Below are positions 21,237 to 32,044 of a stretch of 64,000 bases of DNA, piece after piece; positions within the stretch are counted from its first letter, which is position 1; each line of letters starts with the position of its first letter. A program made the translations under genes and the position numbers. The notes beneath the pieces are model-generated. The model was not told the DNA's origin. It saw only the letters and a program-made list of their open reading frames with translations, and did no database searches. The DNA is taken from positions 8,565 through 72,564 of the forward strand of contig CAWUJK010000002.1 in assembly GCA_963922865.1 (NCBI GenBank), in the 5' to 3' direction. The stretch is from CAWUJK01 sp963922865 (GTDB lineage: Bacteria > Patescibacteriota > Gracilibacteria > BD1-5 > UBA6164).

Positions 21237-21248
21237 ATATTAAAAAAT

Positions 21249-21767
21249 ATGGTCTTAAAAAAAAGATTATGAGCTTTAGCTCTTGCATGAGTAGTTAGTA
21301 CATGATGTACAAAACACTCAGATTATGATATTGATACTGTTAATAGAATTAATGATTTTAAAGAGAGGGTTATTAATACACTTATACTAGAACAAGAATG
21401 GAAAAATACGCAACATTTTCATGAAGATATTATTTGTGACTATAATTGAAATTCAAACTATCTTAAATGATCATACATATCCCTTAATAATTATCATTGA
21501 ATTATAGTTAGTGAAACATTTTCACCAAATAAAATGATGGGAGTTTATGAATGAGAAGATGATAGTATAAATGTAGAATATATTGATACTAATATGGATG
21601 GTATACCTGAAAGAATTATTAGTAATTTAGATAATGATTATACTACAGAATTGAAAATATACAATGATGAAACTTCAATGGACGATAAAGAGAGAATGTT
21701 GTATAATTATCACTCAGCGGGTAATGAAATAATTAATGATTGTACTGTTTATAGATACATGGAATAA
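21249..21767 (+). CDS. putative lipoprotein
   Basis: 172 aa. The N-terminus MVLKKRLGALALAGVVSTGC is a lipoprotein signal peptide: two lysines and an arginine, a hydrophobic stretch and the lipobox VSTGC, with Cys20 the lipidated residue. The mature part is acidic (many D and E), has GSYISLNNYHGIIVSE and ENDMDGIPERIISNLDN-like segments, and resembles secreted calcium-binding or beta-strand proteins only in composition. I do not recognise a family. The glycines of the lipobox are TGA codons. The gene follows the ATPase gene but has its own promoter, and an intrinsic terminator follows. Confidence 0.7.
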
Positions 21768-21789
21768 TTGATCTGATTTTTTAAAATAA

Positions 21790-21833
21790 AAATAATAAAA
21801 AAATAAAAGCCCTTTGGATTTTATTTTTTTATT
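21790..21833. terminator. terminator between convergent lipoprotein and VirB6-like genes
   Basis: AAAATAAAAGCC, loop CTTT, GGATTTTATTTTTTT forms a stem with one mismatch and a T-run on the plus strand. The A-rich left arm provides a T-run on the minus strand, so it may serve both genes. Confidence 0.6.
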
Positions 21834-21853
21834 TAACTTTTAAACAATTATGA

Positions 21854-23971
21854 TTAATTTAATTTTAAGTCAGCTACAACTTCAGCTATTTTTTCAGCTG
21901 TATTTTGATCTATAGCACTTTCATCATCTGTTTCTTGGTTAGCTTCTCTAATTTTTTCAATCAAAGAATTTATAAAATCTTGTTTATTATCCTCATTAAC
22001 TTCATTATTTATAGCATTGGCAATCTCTTTAATTTGAGAATTATCTTCATTGATGGAATTATTTTCAATATTTCTCAATCAATTAAGTACTGCTGTATTA
22101 TTTCACATATTGATTACAAGATTTTGAGAGTTATTTTGGGGTTGATTAGCTGTATTTGAATTTTGATTATCAGAACTAATTATATCTCTAAATCATTGTG
22201 TGCTTCATCACATAATAGATTTATAAGTACTTCAAGTATTTTCATTTATATTATTATATAATCTATCTCTGGAATCATCTCTCATTCTATCTCAATAACT
22301 CACATTATAATCTTTCAAAAATCATTTTCTAGTTAATTCTCTTATAATTTCATTATATTGAGAACTATTAATATCCCTATTATCTAATAGTTTAAGAGCT
22401 GGTAATATATCAGTTCTAAACATATCAGCTGTAGCATCATTTGAATTAGCAACCGAGTTTTTTAATTGATTAACAAGTTTTGTTGTATCATCAGGATTAA
22501 ATAAAGATGAAGCTGCTTGAGAACCTTTATTTGTAAATTTAGAGTTTATAGTTGAATAAGTTTGTGTACCAAATGAGCCCAAAGCTGTAGCACTCATAGT
22601 TCATCATCAAGGTGCAGGTATTATAGGAGCATAGGTTGGTGCTTTCATAGCAAGTTGTCAAACTGAATTTCAAAATGATTCAATAGGTTTAATAACTTCC
22701 TGAGTAAGCTCACTTGATTTGAGAGCTGACATAATAGCTATCCATAAAACTACAAGTCAAAATACTTGTAAAATAATAGTTCATAAACCTCATTTAAATC
22801 AAGCTAATGCTTCCTTAGCATTATTTCATGCATCAGAAAAAGTTCACTTGAAAATATGTGTGGTTCATAAAAATTCAATTGAAGAGCTTTCTCATTCTAC
22901 ATTAACACAAAATTGATTTTTTCAACCACAATCAGTTTTATTATCTTCAAATGATTTTCAGGCAACAACTATAAATAAAAGACCAAATGAAAGTGCAGCT
23001 GCTACATACACAGGCATCATTACAAGTCATATAAATTTTGAAAAAGTAAATTTTTTTAATCATTCAGGAGTCTTATCTCCAAAAAAATACAAAAGGCCAA
23101 AAAGTGGTGATAATACAGTAAATACCCAAATATATATTCACCTAACAAATAAAGCCATAAGTAACGCTACCATGAGTATAAAAAATACAACAATGAATAA
23201 TAAATTTATAACCATAGTGGCAGTTAAATCTGATAATTTTTTTATACTTTGTGTATCTCATTCAAATAGTTTTCAATTTTGATCTAGTTTCATAATACCA
23301 TATGTGTAAATAGAAACTATACCAAAAACATTATCTCAATTAGTAATGAATTCTCAAAAAGTAGTGTTTTTATTTGGACATGAAATAGGTACTTTTTCAG
23401 AACTAGAATCTCAAGTAAAGTTATATTCAAATTCACTACAAAATGGTATTTCATTTAGTATTTCATATTCATCTTTAAAATTATCATAAGGTATAGTCAA
23501 GATAGATACTGTCAATATAGAACTTAATCAAATAAAAGCCGATACTATAAACCAAGAAAAAGGAACAATTAAAACTCAAACTATAAATTTTGGGATAGCT
23601 TGTTTTAGCTCCCAAGAGTTTTCTCATTTTCAAATAATATTCATAAAAGCAATAAATATAAGTATTATTGCAAATATGGTATAAACAACATTTGAAACAA
23701 GTATCCATAAGTCTTTTAATTTATCTCAAAATCAAATAGCAGAACCAGATGTCCATTCAGGAGTTAAAAACCATCAAACAAGACTAGTAAATATAGCTAA
23801 TATGATACCAACTCATGCTATAAAAAAATTTATAACTGTTAATATGGCATCTTCTTCACTATTAGGATTAGCAAAAGCAAATTCAGGAAAAAGAGAAAAA
23901 ATCAAAGCAGTAAAAAAAAGTAATAATATCTTATTTTGAATAATAAAATTTTTTATTTTGTTAAAAGACAT
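21854..23971 (-). CDS. polytopic membrane protein, VirB6/TrbL-like
   Basis: 705 aa from ATG 23971. A signal-like hydrophobic start (KILLLFFTALIFSLFPEFAFA) is followed by NPNSEEDAI and at least five further hydrophobic segments in residues 30-420, including PLFGLLYFFGDKTPEGLKK-type loops typical of TrbL/VirB6 channel proteins. The cytoplasmic C-terminal third is polar, rich in N, S and Q, with no membrane helix, and ends in an acidic helical tail. In type IV secretion, VirB6 forms the inner-membrane base; this phylum often has partial T4SS-like sets of unknown use. No other T4SS gene lies beside it. The call rests on topology and loop style rather than a decisive motif. Confidence 0.5.
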
Positions 23972-24071
23972 ATTTTTTTGTAATTTATAAACTTATTAAC
24001 AATAATATCATAATTTTTGAAGTGTAGCAAATTTTGAAACAAAAATATATCTAAATTTAGTATTAAAAAAA

Positions 24072-24115
24072 CAAAAAAGCACAGTGAAGGTATTATTTCA
24101 CTACGCTGCTTTAAT
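24072..24115 (-). terminator. hisS intrinsic terminator
   Basis: Reading the minus strand, AAAGCAGCGTAGTGAA, loop, TTCACTGTGCTTTTTTG forms a stem with a small bulge and ends in T6. It sits 20 nt past the hisS stop. Confidence 0.7.
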
Positions 24116-24133
24116 ATAAGATGTAATTTTATT

Positions 24134-25447
24134 TTAATTTTCAAGTAAATCCCTACTTGGATCATAAAAATCAAGAGATTCTTTTCATATTTTATCTATT
24201 ATGTAATCAATTAAATCATCTTTTTTTACTTCTTCTTGGGTTCATAATATGATATTTCTTACTTGAAATACTAAATTTTTAGCTTCCATAACTCATACCA
24301 TAACAACATATCTAGCTCAACTTCTAGTAGCTTTTAACATTTGTTCTTTCATAGAAGGTGTTCAAAGAGAAACAGCAGTATTTATTCAAGCCTCTCTAGC
24401 TTTTAAACTAAGTGGCATAACAACCTTTTTAGCTTCATCTCAAAGTTGTACGAAAAACAAATCTAGTTTATCTTTATTTTTTATAGATATAGAACTTTGT
24501 TTCAGAATATCAACTATTTCAAAAGCATCCACCCAAAATCAACTTCATGGTATTTCTTTATTTTCTCATAAAATGTTTGATAGCTCATTATATCAATATC
24601 AGCTAGCCAAAACAGTATCACTTGAAGATAGTTTAATTTTCCATATGACTCAATCATTAAACTGATGAAATCAAAACAATTTATCATCATAAGTATAGTC
24701 TAGCTGCAATATTTTTAAATATTGTTTTATTCTCCCAAGATCTTTTTTACTATCTTTTTTATAGCATTTTTCTATTTTAGGGGCACTTTTTGCTAGTATT
24801 TGTTCATCTTCATCACTAGAAGATAACAATTTTAATATATCATTTTCCAAATTTTTTAGTCCATCATCAGTAAGTAGATGTTGTTTGTCAGCGTAAAATT
24901 CTCAAAGTTTTTGTTTGTATTTATCTATTTCTTTTTTATTTCAAGTAAAATTTAAAAATATTTCATATTTTCATTGAAGTCATATTTTATTAAGTATGTT
25001 TGATACAATAAATAGATTTTGTATATCTATTATAACATCATTTTCTCATATTACATCTCAACCAAAAAGCTGCTTTGTTAAAACATTATTTTCTCAATTT
25101 TTGGGAAAATATGTGCCCATAAAATAATTGTAAATAGGCTTAATATCATAATTTTGTTCTTCTTGTATATAAGCTCGTAAATTAAAAATACTAGGAAGGG
25201 GATTTAAACAAACCTCCATATCATTATCTAAATTTAGACTTAAAACATTTTCTGAAAATTTATCTTGAAAAACTTGCTCAAAATATTTTTTTTCTCCAAA
25301 AAACGGTGTGGAAATTCTTCTAAACCCATTTTTTCTGAACTCATGCCTAAAAACTTTTTTTAAAAAAGTTAAATATTTATGATCATTAGGAAAAATATTT
25401 ATTCCTCAAAATATAGTTTCTTTTAAGTCATGGTTATCTAAATGCAT
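24134..25447 (-). CDS. hisS: histidyl-tRNA synthetase (divergent)
   Basis: 437 aa. It has a class II synthetase layout: FRHEFRKNGFRRISTPFF (motif 1 region), then a catalytic core with YNELSNILGENKEIPGSGFG (the GGRYD...GFG motif 3 area). A C-terminal anticodon-binding domain reads GARYVVMVGVMEAKNLVFQV, as in HisRS. The two HisA histidine motifs are only weakly readable, and the core has an extra segment of about 80 residues, so divergence from bacterial HisRS is clear. HisZ, the regulatory paralogue, is a possible alternative, but no other hisS is visible. It charges tRNA-His, and a tRNA-His gene occurs at 36150. It lies downstream of metK on the same strand. Confidence 0.75.
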
Positions 25448-25516
25448 ACTCCTAGGGCTTATATAAACTAAATTGTTTTCAGTATACTATATTTTAGACA
25501 TATTTCAAAGTTTTAT

Positions 25517-26641
25517 TTATAATAATTTAGAAAATATAATTTTGCTATCAAGTTTTTCCCAACTAACATCATCTCTACCAAAGTGTCCATAACTTGATGT
25601 TTTTTTAAAAATTGGTTTTCTAAGATCAAGTTTTTCTATTATTCATTTTTGAGATAAATCAAAATTATTTTTTATTGTATCTATTATTTTTTGCCTATCT
25701 ACTTTTTCAGTTCAAAAACAATCTATATAAATTGATACAGGCTCGACAACTCAAATAGCATAACTAAGCTGTATTTCTGCTCTATCACAAATACCCGAAG
25801 CTACTATATTTTTTGCCAAATATCTAGCAATATATGCTCATGATCTATCTACTTTTGATGGATCTTTTCAAGAAAATGCTCAACCTCAGTGTCTACCTAC
25901 TCATCCATATGTATCTATAATTATTTTTCTACCTGTAAGTCAACAGTCTCATTTTGGTCAACCAATAACAAATTTTCATGTTGGATTTATGTGAATAATT
26001 GTTTCATCATCTATCATATCTCATAAAATAGGTGTTATAACTTCTTTTGTTATTCATTTTTTAAGTTCATTAATATCAACACTTTCTCTATGCTGGTTTG
26101 AAATAACAACTGTATCAATTCTAAGTGGTTTATGATTCTCAAATTCTACTGTAACTTGAGTTTTTCAGTCTGGTAATAGGTAATCTAATGTTGATTGTTC
26201 TCTAACTTCTTGTAGTTTTTTAGCAAGTTTATGAGCTAAGTTTATTGGTAATGGTAAATAGTTATCACTTTCATTTGTAGCATAACCATACATTATTCAC
26301 TGGTCTCATGCTCAACCTGTATCAACTCACATAGCTATATCTGGTGATTGTGTATTTATAAGAAGGTGTACTCAAATTTCATCTCAATTATAACATGCTT
26401 CTTGCTCATTGTATCATACTTGTTTTATAGTATTTCTAACTATATCCGTATAATTTACTTTAGCATTTGTAGTTATTTCTCAACTAACTATAACAGTTCA
26501 AGTTGTAACTAATGTCTCACATGCTACTCTAGAATTAGGATCAGTTTCTAGACAAGCATCTAAAATAGAATCACTAATTCTATCACAAAGTTTATCTGGG
26601 TGCCCGCTTGTTACAGACTCAGAAGTTATGTAATATTTCAT
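25517..26641 (-). CDS. metK: S-adenosylmethionine synthetase
   Basis: 374 aa, standard length. GHPDK (13-17) holds the catalytic His14, and the ATP-binding signatures GAGDQGIMYGYA and the GGGAFSGKDPSKVDRS loop are present. FVIGGPKGDCGLTGRKIIID follows. Many of these invariant glycines are TGA codons. MetK makes SAM from methionine and ATP. The gene is preceded by a SAM-I riboswitch with a terminator, so its product represses its own expression. It precedes hisS. The start ATG 26641 lies just after the riboswitch terminator. Confidence 0.97.
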
Positions 26642-26654
26642 AAAAAATTTTTTA

Positions 26655-26850
26655 AAAAATAAAATCTTTTCTTATTTTAAGGAAAGATTTTATTTTGAGT
26701 GTGCTATAACAAAGAAGTTAACACAAATAATTCTAAATATATCTTTCCTTAAAATCAAAGGTAGGAATTAGCACCTTGCCAAAAGGTAGGTTGCTGGAAC
26801 TTTGAACGGGCCTATTCCCTAGAGTTCTCTCTTGATATGCTTTATCAAGT
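26655..26850 (-). promoter_or_regulatory. SAM-I (S-box) riboswitch with intrinsic terminator
   Basis: The minus strand carries the S-box consensus: ATCAAGAGAG, then GGCCCG, CCAGCAACC and AAGGTGCTAATTCC in order. Downstream, an antiterminator/terminator pair is visible. TTTTAAGGAAAGAT (about 26742-26755) can pair with ATCTTTCCTTAAAA (about 26677-26690), and the latter also forms a stem with AAGAAAAGATTTTATTTTTT as the terminator (26655-26697). SAM binding should favour termination before metK. Confidence 0.95.
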
Positions 26851-26901
26851 ATTTATATTTTATATATTTTAAAAATATTACAAGTTTTAATATCAGCTTT
26901 T

Positions 26902-28668
26902 TTATCTTCTTCCAAATTTTTTTCTATCTGTATTTCTAGAATTTCATTTATATCATCATCTAGATGAATTTCCAAAACCTCCTCTTGATCAATTTCTTCT
27001 AAATCATCATCTATTTCATCCAAATCAAGAACTTCATTTTGCTTCTACAACTAAAGGTTTTCTAGGGTTTGCTCTCTTAAAAAAATCAAGTATTTCATAA
27101 GCGTCTTCTTGTTTTACATTCATAAAAGAAAACTCTCTCATAACATCTATTTTTCAAATGTCTCAAAGTTTTTTACCAATTTCATTCTCTATAAATTGTA
27201 TCAATGAGCTTGGTGTATGGTTATCTAGTCTTCATTTAGCAATAAACAATCTTTTTTCTCAAATTCAAGCTCAAGGATTATTAGAAGTTTTATCAGAAAA
27301 ATCAGAATTAGTATTTATATTTTTATAATGAATTTCAGAAAACTCATTTCAAAATCATTCTTTTAAAATTGAAGCTAAAACTTTTTCAGCATCTCAAAGC
27401 TCAAGTAGTTGAGAGGCTAAATCTATATAAGTCAAGTTTTCTTTTTCTCAAAGTACATCTTTAGTATTATTTAATAATCTTTTTTTCTTAAATTCTATTA
27501 CATCTGATACTTCTGGTAATTTTTCAATTTTAAGTTTAGTTTTTATAGTTCTTTCTATCCAAGATAGAATTCTAGAATCTTTTCTTGATACAAAAGAGAT
27601 AGCTTCTCATTTATTTCAAGCTCTACCTGTTCTTCATATTCTATGGGTATAAACCTCAGGGTTATCTGGTAGAGAATAGTTAACTACATGTGTTAAATTA
27701 TTAACATCAATTCATCTAGCTGCTACATCAGTTGCAACTAAAATTTTAATAGCTCAATTTTTAAATCTTGCCAAAGTTTTTTCTCTCATTTTTTGATCAA
27801 TGTCTCCATGTATTCATTCTACTTTATAACCTCTAGTCATTAAATTTGATGCAACACTATCAACATCAAGCTTAGTTTTACAAAAAACTATACCATAAAA
27901 ATCAAACTCAACTTCTATAACTCTACAAAGAGCCTCAAATTTATCTCTAGCATTTATCTTATAGCATTTTTGTTGTATGTTAGAGTTAGTTAATTCTTTT
28001 TTTTCAATTGATACTAGATCATGGTCTTTAATATATCTATGAACTATATCTTTTATTCATCTAGGCATCGTAGCTGAAAATAAAAGAGTTTTTTTTCATT
28101 CTGGTGTGTATTGTATTATTTCTTCAATATCTTCTTTAAATCAAATATTTAACATTTCATCAGCTTCATCTAGTATAAAATATTTTAAATTTTCTATTTT
28201 TAGAGTTTTTCTTTTCATCAAATGATCTATAACTCTTCATGGAGTTCCAACAACTATTTGTGGTAATCTTTTGAGTCATTGTAATTCATCTCTGATATTT
28301 TGCCCTCAGTATAATAATTGAATGTTTACTGAGTTATCCGCAAAACTCCTAAGTTCTTGGGCGACTTGTATAGCAAGTTCACGGGTTGGGGCTAAAATTA
28401 AAGCTTGAATATCTCTAGATTCATTATCAAGTCTTTCTAAAACAGGTAAACCAAAAGCTGCTGTTTTTCAAGTTCAAGTTTGAGCTTGTCAAATAATATC
28501 TTTTTCTCAATTTAAAAGAAGTGGGATAACTCAAATTTGAATAGCGCTAGGAAACTCATAACCTTTTGATTTAATTTTATCAAGCATTTTTTTTGAGAGT
28601 CATAATTCAGAAAATGTAGTTTGTTTAGCAGTATCAAATTTATCAATCTTTTTTTCTTGTATTGTCAT
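26902..28668 (-). CDS. DEAD-box RNA helicase with RGG tail
   Basis: 588 aa. The Q motif and motif I (AQTGTGKTAAFGLP), Ia (PTRELAIQV), Ib, DEAD (ILDEADEML), SAT (LLFSATMP) and motif VI (HRIGRTGRAG) are all present. A DbpA-type RNA-binding domain covers about residues 455-545. The last about 45 residues are GSSGFGGNRGGFRRNGSRGG and similar, an arginine-glycine-rich RNA-binding tail. Many of its glycines are TGA, so a standard-code reading ends before it and hides the tail. These helicases unwind RNA in ribosome assembly and cold adaptation. A long leader with a terminator precedes the gene. Confidence 0.95.
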
Positions 28669-28905
28669 TAATATATAATAAATTAGTAAAATATTTACAA
28701 AAAAGAAGAATGTCACAAATAATTTGAAATTCTTCTTGATGATTTTTATAGAGAATTCCTAAATAGTAAACTAAATTTGGCTTTTTGTGAGAGTTCACTT
28801 TAGCCTGTTAATATATTTAATTATAAATCAAATACTCTTAATAATATTTAGTAGCTATCTGGAACTTCTTATTTTATGCATCTGGGAGTATATATAAATA
28901 TTGTT
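28669..28905 (-). promoter_or_regulatory. structured leader with intrinsic terminator before the DEAD-box gene
   Basis: A minus-strand promoter TTGCAA-16 bp-TATACT lies near 28880-28905. The roughly 200-nt leader contains GGCT...GTGA...TCAC...AGCC and, near 28693-28735, AGAAGAAT ... ATTCTTCT followed by T6, a good terminator only about 25 nt before the ATG. This layout suggests attenuation, a riboswitch or a stand-alone small RNA. I recognise no known riboswitch class. From 28906 to 29137 I see only AT-rich spacer. Confidence 0.5.
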
Positions 28906-29137
28906 GAATTGCAAGTTATTTTTTAGCAAAATTGACAATTCTCAAATTTATAATATTATATATACAAGATAGGTATTAAAGACTTTTACAAATACTAACA
29001 AATTGATATTTTTGAAAATATAACAAACTTATAACTATACATAATTTACAAACAAATAAAAATATCAAAAAAATATTAACTTGATGTTTAATCTATTTTA
29101 AATATTATTTATAAAATAAATATAATTAATCAAAAAA

Positions 29138-29698
29138 ATGCAAGAAAAAAATTTCTTTAAATGACAATACTGAGATGAAAAACTACTTTTAAAAAAACAT
29201 GAGAATATTATTAGTTTTTTCATAAGAAAAATTTATGTTATAGTTATTTATACAACACTTTCCACTTTAGTATATTTTTGATTAAATTATATTTTTAGCT
29301 CAAATTTTATAAATATAGTTTGAGCAATTCTTACAATGGCTCTATGATTATGATATTTGTATTATCAATATTCACATTCATGGATGATTATAACAAATAA
29401 AAGGGTTATAAAACTTATAAAAAGCTCCATTTTTATTACTCACAAAAGAGAGCTTAAACTTGTGGATATAAAAGCTAGTTTACTTAGAAAAAATTTTCTA
29501 CATTTTTTGTTTGGGTTTGGATTGATAGAAATTCAAGGAACTGACTATAAATCAAGTATTTATTTTGAATGAGTTAAACCTCATGAGGATATATTGAATT
29601 ATTTATCAAAAATTATTGATATAGTTAAAACTAATCCTGAAAAGATTTGAGATATTAAAATATATAAAAATAGAGTTGGAAGAGATAAGAGGTATTAG
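29138..29698 (+). CDS. membrane protein with bacterial PH domain
   Basis: 186 aa. Two hydrophobic segments (about 28-48 and 58-78) are followed by SWMIITNKRVIKLIKSSIF and FGLIEIQGTDYKSSIYF, typical of bPH2 (YdbS/YdbT-like) domains that follow paired membrane helices. The role in these bacteria is unknown; members bind membranes or assemble into oligomers. It stands alone, with AT-rich gaps of about 200-450 bp on either side. The start is ATG with CAAAAAA before it and no strong ribosome binding site. Confidence 0.75.
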
Positions 29699-29903
29699 TT
29701 TTTTTATAATCATGAAAATAGTTTTGCAATTTCTTTATAATTGTTTTTAATTTCATTTTTAGTAGACATTATTCAAATCTTGTTGGGTTATAAGTGTATA
29801 TATAATATTTTTTTCATATATAATCAAAAAAATCTCATATGAAATTCTTTACAAAGTTATATAAATTCATAATATATATTAAATTAATTTATAAAAAAAT
29901 GTT

Positions 29904-30059
29904 ATGGCTTTTAGAAAAAAAAGAAGTGATACCCAAATATGAACTATAGAAAAAAAATATAACATAGATTTATGAGTTCGTTCGGATATGAAGTTGTGAA
30001 CATATTTAAAAGATAAATGATATGATTCGCTTTCAAAAATACTTAAAGATATAAAATAA
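29904..30059 (+). CDS. 51-aa basic protein upstream of a HEPN-like gene
   Basis: MAFRKKRSDTQIGTIEKKYN continuing to DLGVRSDMKLGTYLKDKGYD and SLSKILKDIK. The four glycines from TGA fall at loop-like spots (QIGTIE, LGVRS, LGTYL, KGYDS), which supports the reading. An ATG five bases upstream opens a different, short frame, so the second ATG is the better start. It ends 1 nt before the next ATG, so the two are almost certainly co-translated. It could be an antitoxin or a small DNA- or RNA-binding partner, as small basic proteins upstream of HEPN proteins often are. I do not recognise the family. Confidence 0.6.
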
Positions 30060-30060
30060 T

Positions 30061-30633
30061 ATGGCTTATGAAGATAAATACGAAGAAAGGTTTAGCTATA
30101 TTAAGGATGTAAATCTTAGAAAACATATGTGAGATGCTTTAAGGTATGTTACTGAAAATATAATTTTACTTGAACAATGAAATCATAATCTAAAATGAGT
30201 AGAGTCTATTTTCTATAAGACTTGTATTCTATATACCTCATCAATTATTGAAGCTCATCTTAATTATTGTTTGGTCAAGTTAGGAAATAAAATATATGCT
30301 TGAGATTGGAGGTATAAAGATATAAAAAAATTACATGAATATGAAGAAGATTGAAAAGATATAGAGTTAATATGATGTAAAAGATTCAAAGAGATTAAAA
30401 AATTTACTGATTATACAGATTTTTCCATATTAAATAAATTTTCTTTTAAAAATGCTGAATTATATTGAGAAGATCTATTCAACAAAATTGATAAAGTAAG
30501 AATATTAAGAAATAAGATACATCTTATTAAACTAGATTATATAGATAGAAAGTTTACAAAAAAACAGATGAATGAAGTATTTGATACTGCGAGCAAACTT
30601 TTTGATGTTGTTAAAAATAAATTATCTAAATAA
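30061..30633 (+). CDS. HEPN-like protein (possible RNase toxin)
   Basis: 190 aa, predominantly helical. VRILRNKIHLIKL near the C-terminus contains R147 and R150 before H154, fitting the RxxxxH-type (Rx4-6H) catalytic signature of HEPN nucleases, and LYTSSIIEAHLNYCLVKLG in the first third fits the preceding HEPN helix. HEPN proteins often act as ribonucleases in toxin-antitoxin or abortive-infection systems. It is adjacent to the small basic gene at 29904. The motif spacing is at the edge of the family pattern, so this is a candidate rather than a certain HEPN. Confidence 0.5.
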
Positions 30634-30643
30634 ATACAAAATT

Positions 30644-30742
30644 ATGAAAAATTATTCTTGTGATTATAACTGAACTTAATGATTTAGTTGTTCTAAGAAA
30701 AAAGGCAATAAAATTTTAAAAATTATTGAAGAGTATTGTTAA
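30644..30742 (+). pseudogene. nonsense-interrupted cysteine-containing microprotein
   Basis: ATG 30644 gives MKNYSCDYNGT, then TAA, and the same frame continues GFSCSKKKGNKILKIIEEYC to TAA at 30740-30742. Three cysteines lie at regular-looking positions. It follows the HEPN-like gene by 10 nt and precedes a terminator at about 30778. Either a small gene broken by one TAA or chance. Confidence 0.25.
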
Positions 30743-30774
30743 AATAATAAAACCCTATGAAAAAGTTTATATAA

Positions 30775-30812
30775 TCAAAAGAATCTCCAAAGTGGAGGTT
30801 CTTTCTTTAAAT
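30775..30812 (+). terminator. intrinsic terminator after the HEPN-like operon
   Basis: AAAGAATCTCC, loop AAAGT, GGAGGTTCTTTCTTT: the outer AAAGAA pairs with TTCTTT and the inner CTCC with GGAG. A T-rich tail follows. From 30813 to 31061 I see nothing further that supports a gene. Confidence 0.7.
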
Positions 30813-31061
30813 CTTAAATGTCAGTCGAATCAAAATTATAAACGCATTCAGTTAAGTAAATATATCAATAATCATATAAGTTTTAATTTAGAGGAATACA
30901 AAAAGTAATTAAAACATTGGTATAAATTATATAAATATAGCTTAGAAAACAAATTATTCACTTATTTATAATTCCCTACTAAGTAATCTAACTATTGTTT
31001 TATATACATATATAGGTATACTATTGTAAATTTTTTAATAATGTGAAAACATTAAAAATAT

Positions 31062-31739
31062 ATGTTTAAAACTATAAAAAATATTTACAATGTGATGATT
31101 GAGTTCTTTAAAAAAGCAATTATATGGTTTTGGTACCAATTTATCAATACTGATTTTCTAGTTAATCATTTAATTACTTTATTTTTTTTATCAGCTTTAT
31201 ATTTTTGAAAAGAATATTTTTATAACTCTTACTTAAAGCAGTGAATATTTAGTTTATCCTCAATAAATTTTATATATTATTCTTTATTTTATTTCATTAT
31301 ATTTATGCTTTTATATTCAGGATATTTAATTTACTATGTATATTATATAAAAGATAAAGAAAAAACTTCAAAGAAAGCTTGATATATAAAGTTCCTTGAA
31401 GATGAATATAAAACTACATATGAGCCTTTTATTAAATGATTATGATTTTTTATTACTATCTTAATATCATCAGTAGCAATATATATGACTCTTATATCAA
31501 TGCAGTTTTCATTAGATGTAGCAAATGGTACATTAAATTGAAAAATTGATTTAAAAGGTACATTCACAATGTTTAAACAATTATGAACAGGGTTAGCAGT
31601 TATTATCTCAACTTTTACTATATGTTATATTTATTATAGATTTAGTGTTATAAAGAAAAATAGCTATGTAAAAGAAAAATATTACTCTCTTTATCTTAAA
31701 AAATCTAATCAAAATAGCTTTTTAAAAGATAAAAATTAG
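31062..31739 (+). CDS. multi-pass membrane protein of unknown function
   Basis: 225 aa. Hydrophobic segments lie at about 32-52, 70-92, 125-148 and 175-195; the ends are lysine-rich and charged. Aromatic residues (W, Y, F) are frequent near the segments. The sequence between the second and third helices contains KAGYIKFLEDEYKTTYEPFI. No motif of a known family is recognised. It ends 1 nt before a small membrane gene on the opposite strand, the two being convergent. Confidence 0.55.
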
Positions 31740-31740
31740 T

Positions 31741-31965
31741 TTATAAAAAATGTTTTAAAAGAAAATAGATTGAGATTAAAAATAATATTATAGTGACTAA
31801 CCAAAATATTCTTAAGTGATCTAAAAGTGAAATAATTTTGGTTGTAGTTTTTTCAGATTCAATACTTTCATAATTTTTTTTGAAAAACCTAGTACTATTA
31901 ATTGCTTCAAAAAATACTAAAAGAAAAATAAATGAAAATATAATTCAAAATACTAGTTCTAACAT
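31741..31965 (-). CDS. 74-aa two-helix membrane protein
   Basis: MLELVFGIIFSFIFLLVFFE opens with one membrane helix. A polar middle (KNYESIESEKTTTKIISLLD) separates it from a second helix near the C-terminus (RIFWLVTIILFLISIYFLLK). One glycine comes from TGA. Its stop lies 1 nt from the end of the convergent membrane gene. The family is not recognised. Confidence 0.45.
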
Positions 31966-32044
31966 AATCTATTTATTATAATTTAAATTATGATAAATAT
32001 ACCATAATTATAAAATAAAGCAAGACAATTTAAAAATTTTTATA

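Noticed and set aside
29704..29769. 21-codon minus-strand frame MSTKNEIKNN...
   Set aside because: Too short and without motif, promoter or ribosome binding site to support a gene.
30726..30908. 60-aa frame downstream of the HEPN-like gene
   Set aside because: It starts without ATG and runs straight through a clear intrinsic terminator hairpin near 30778.
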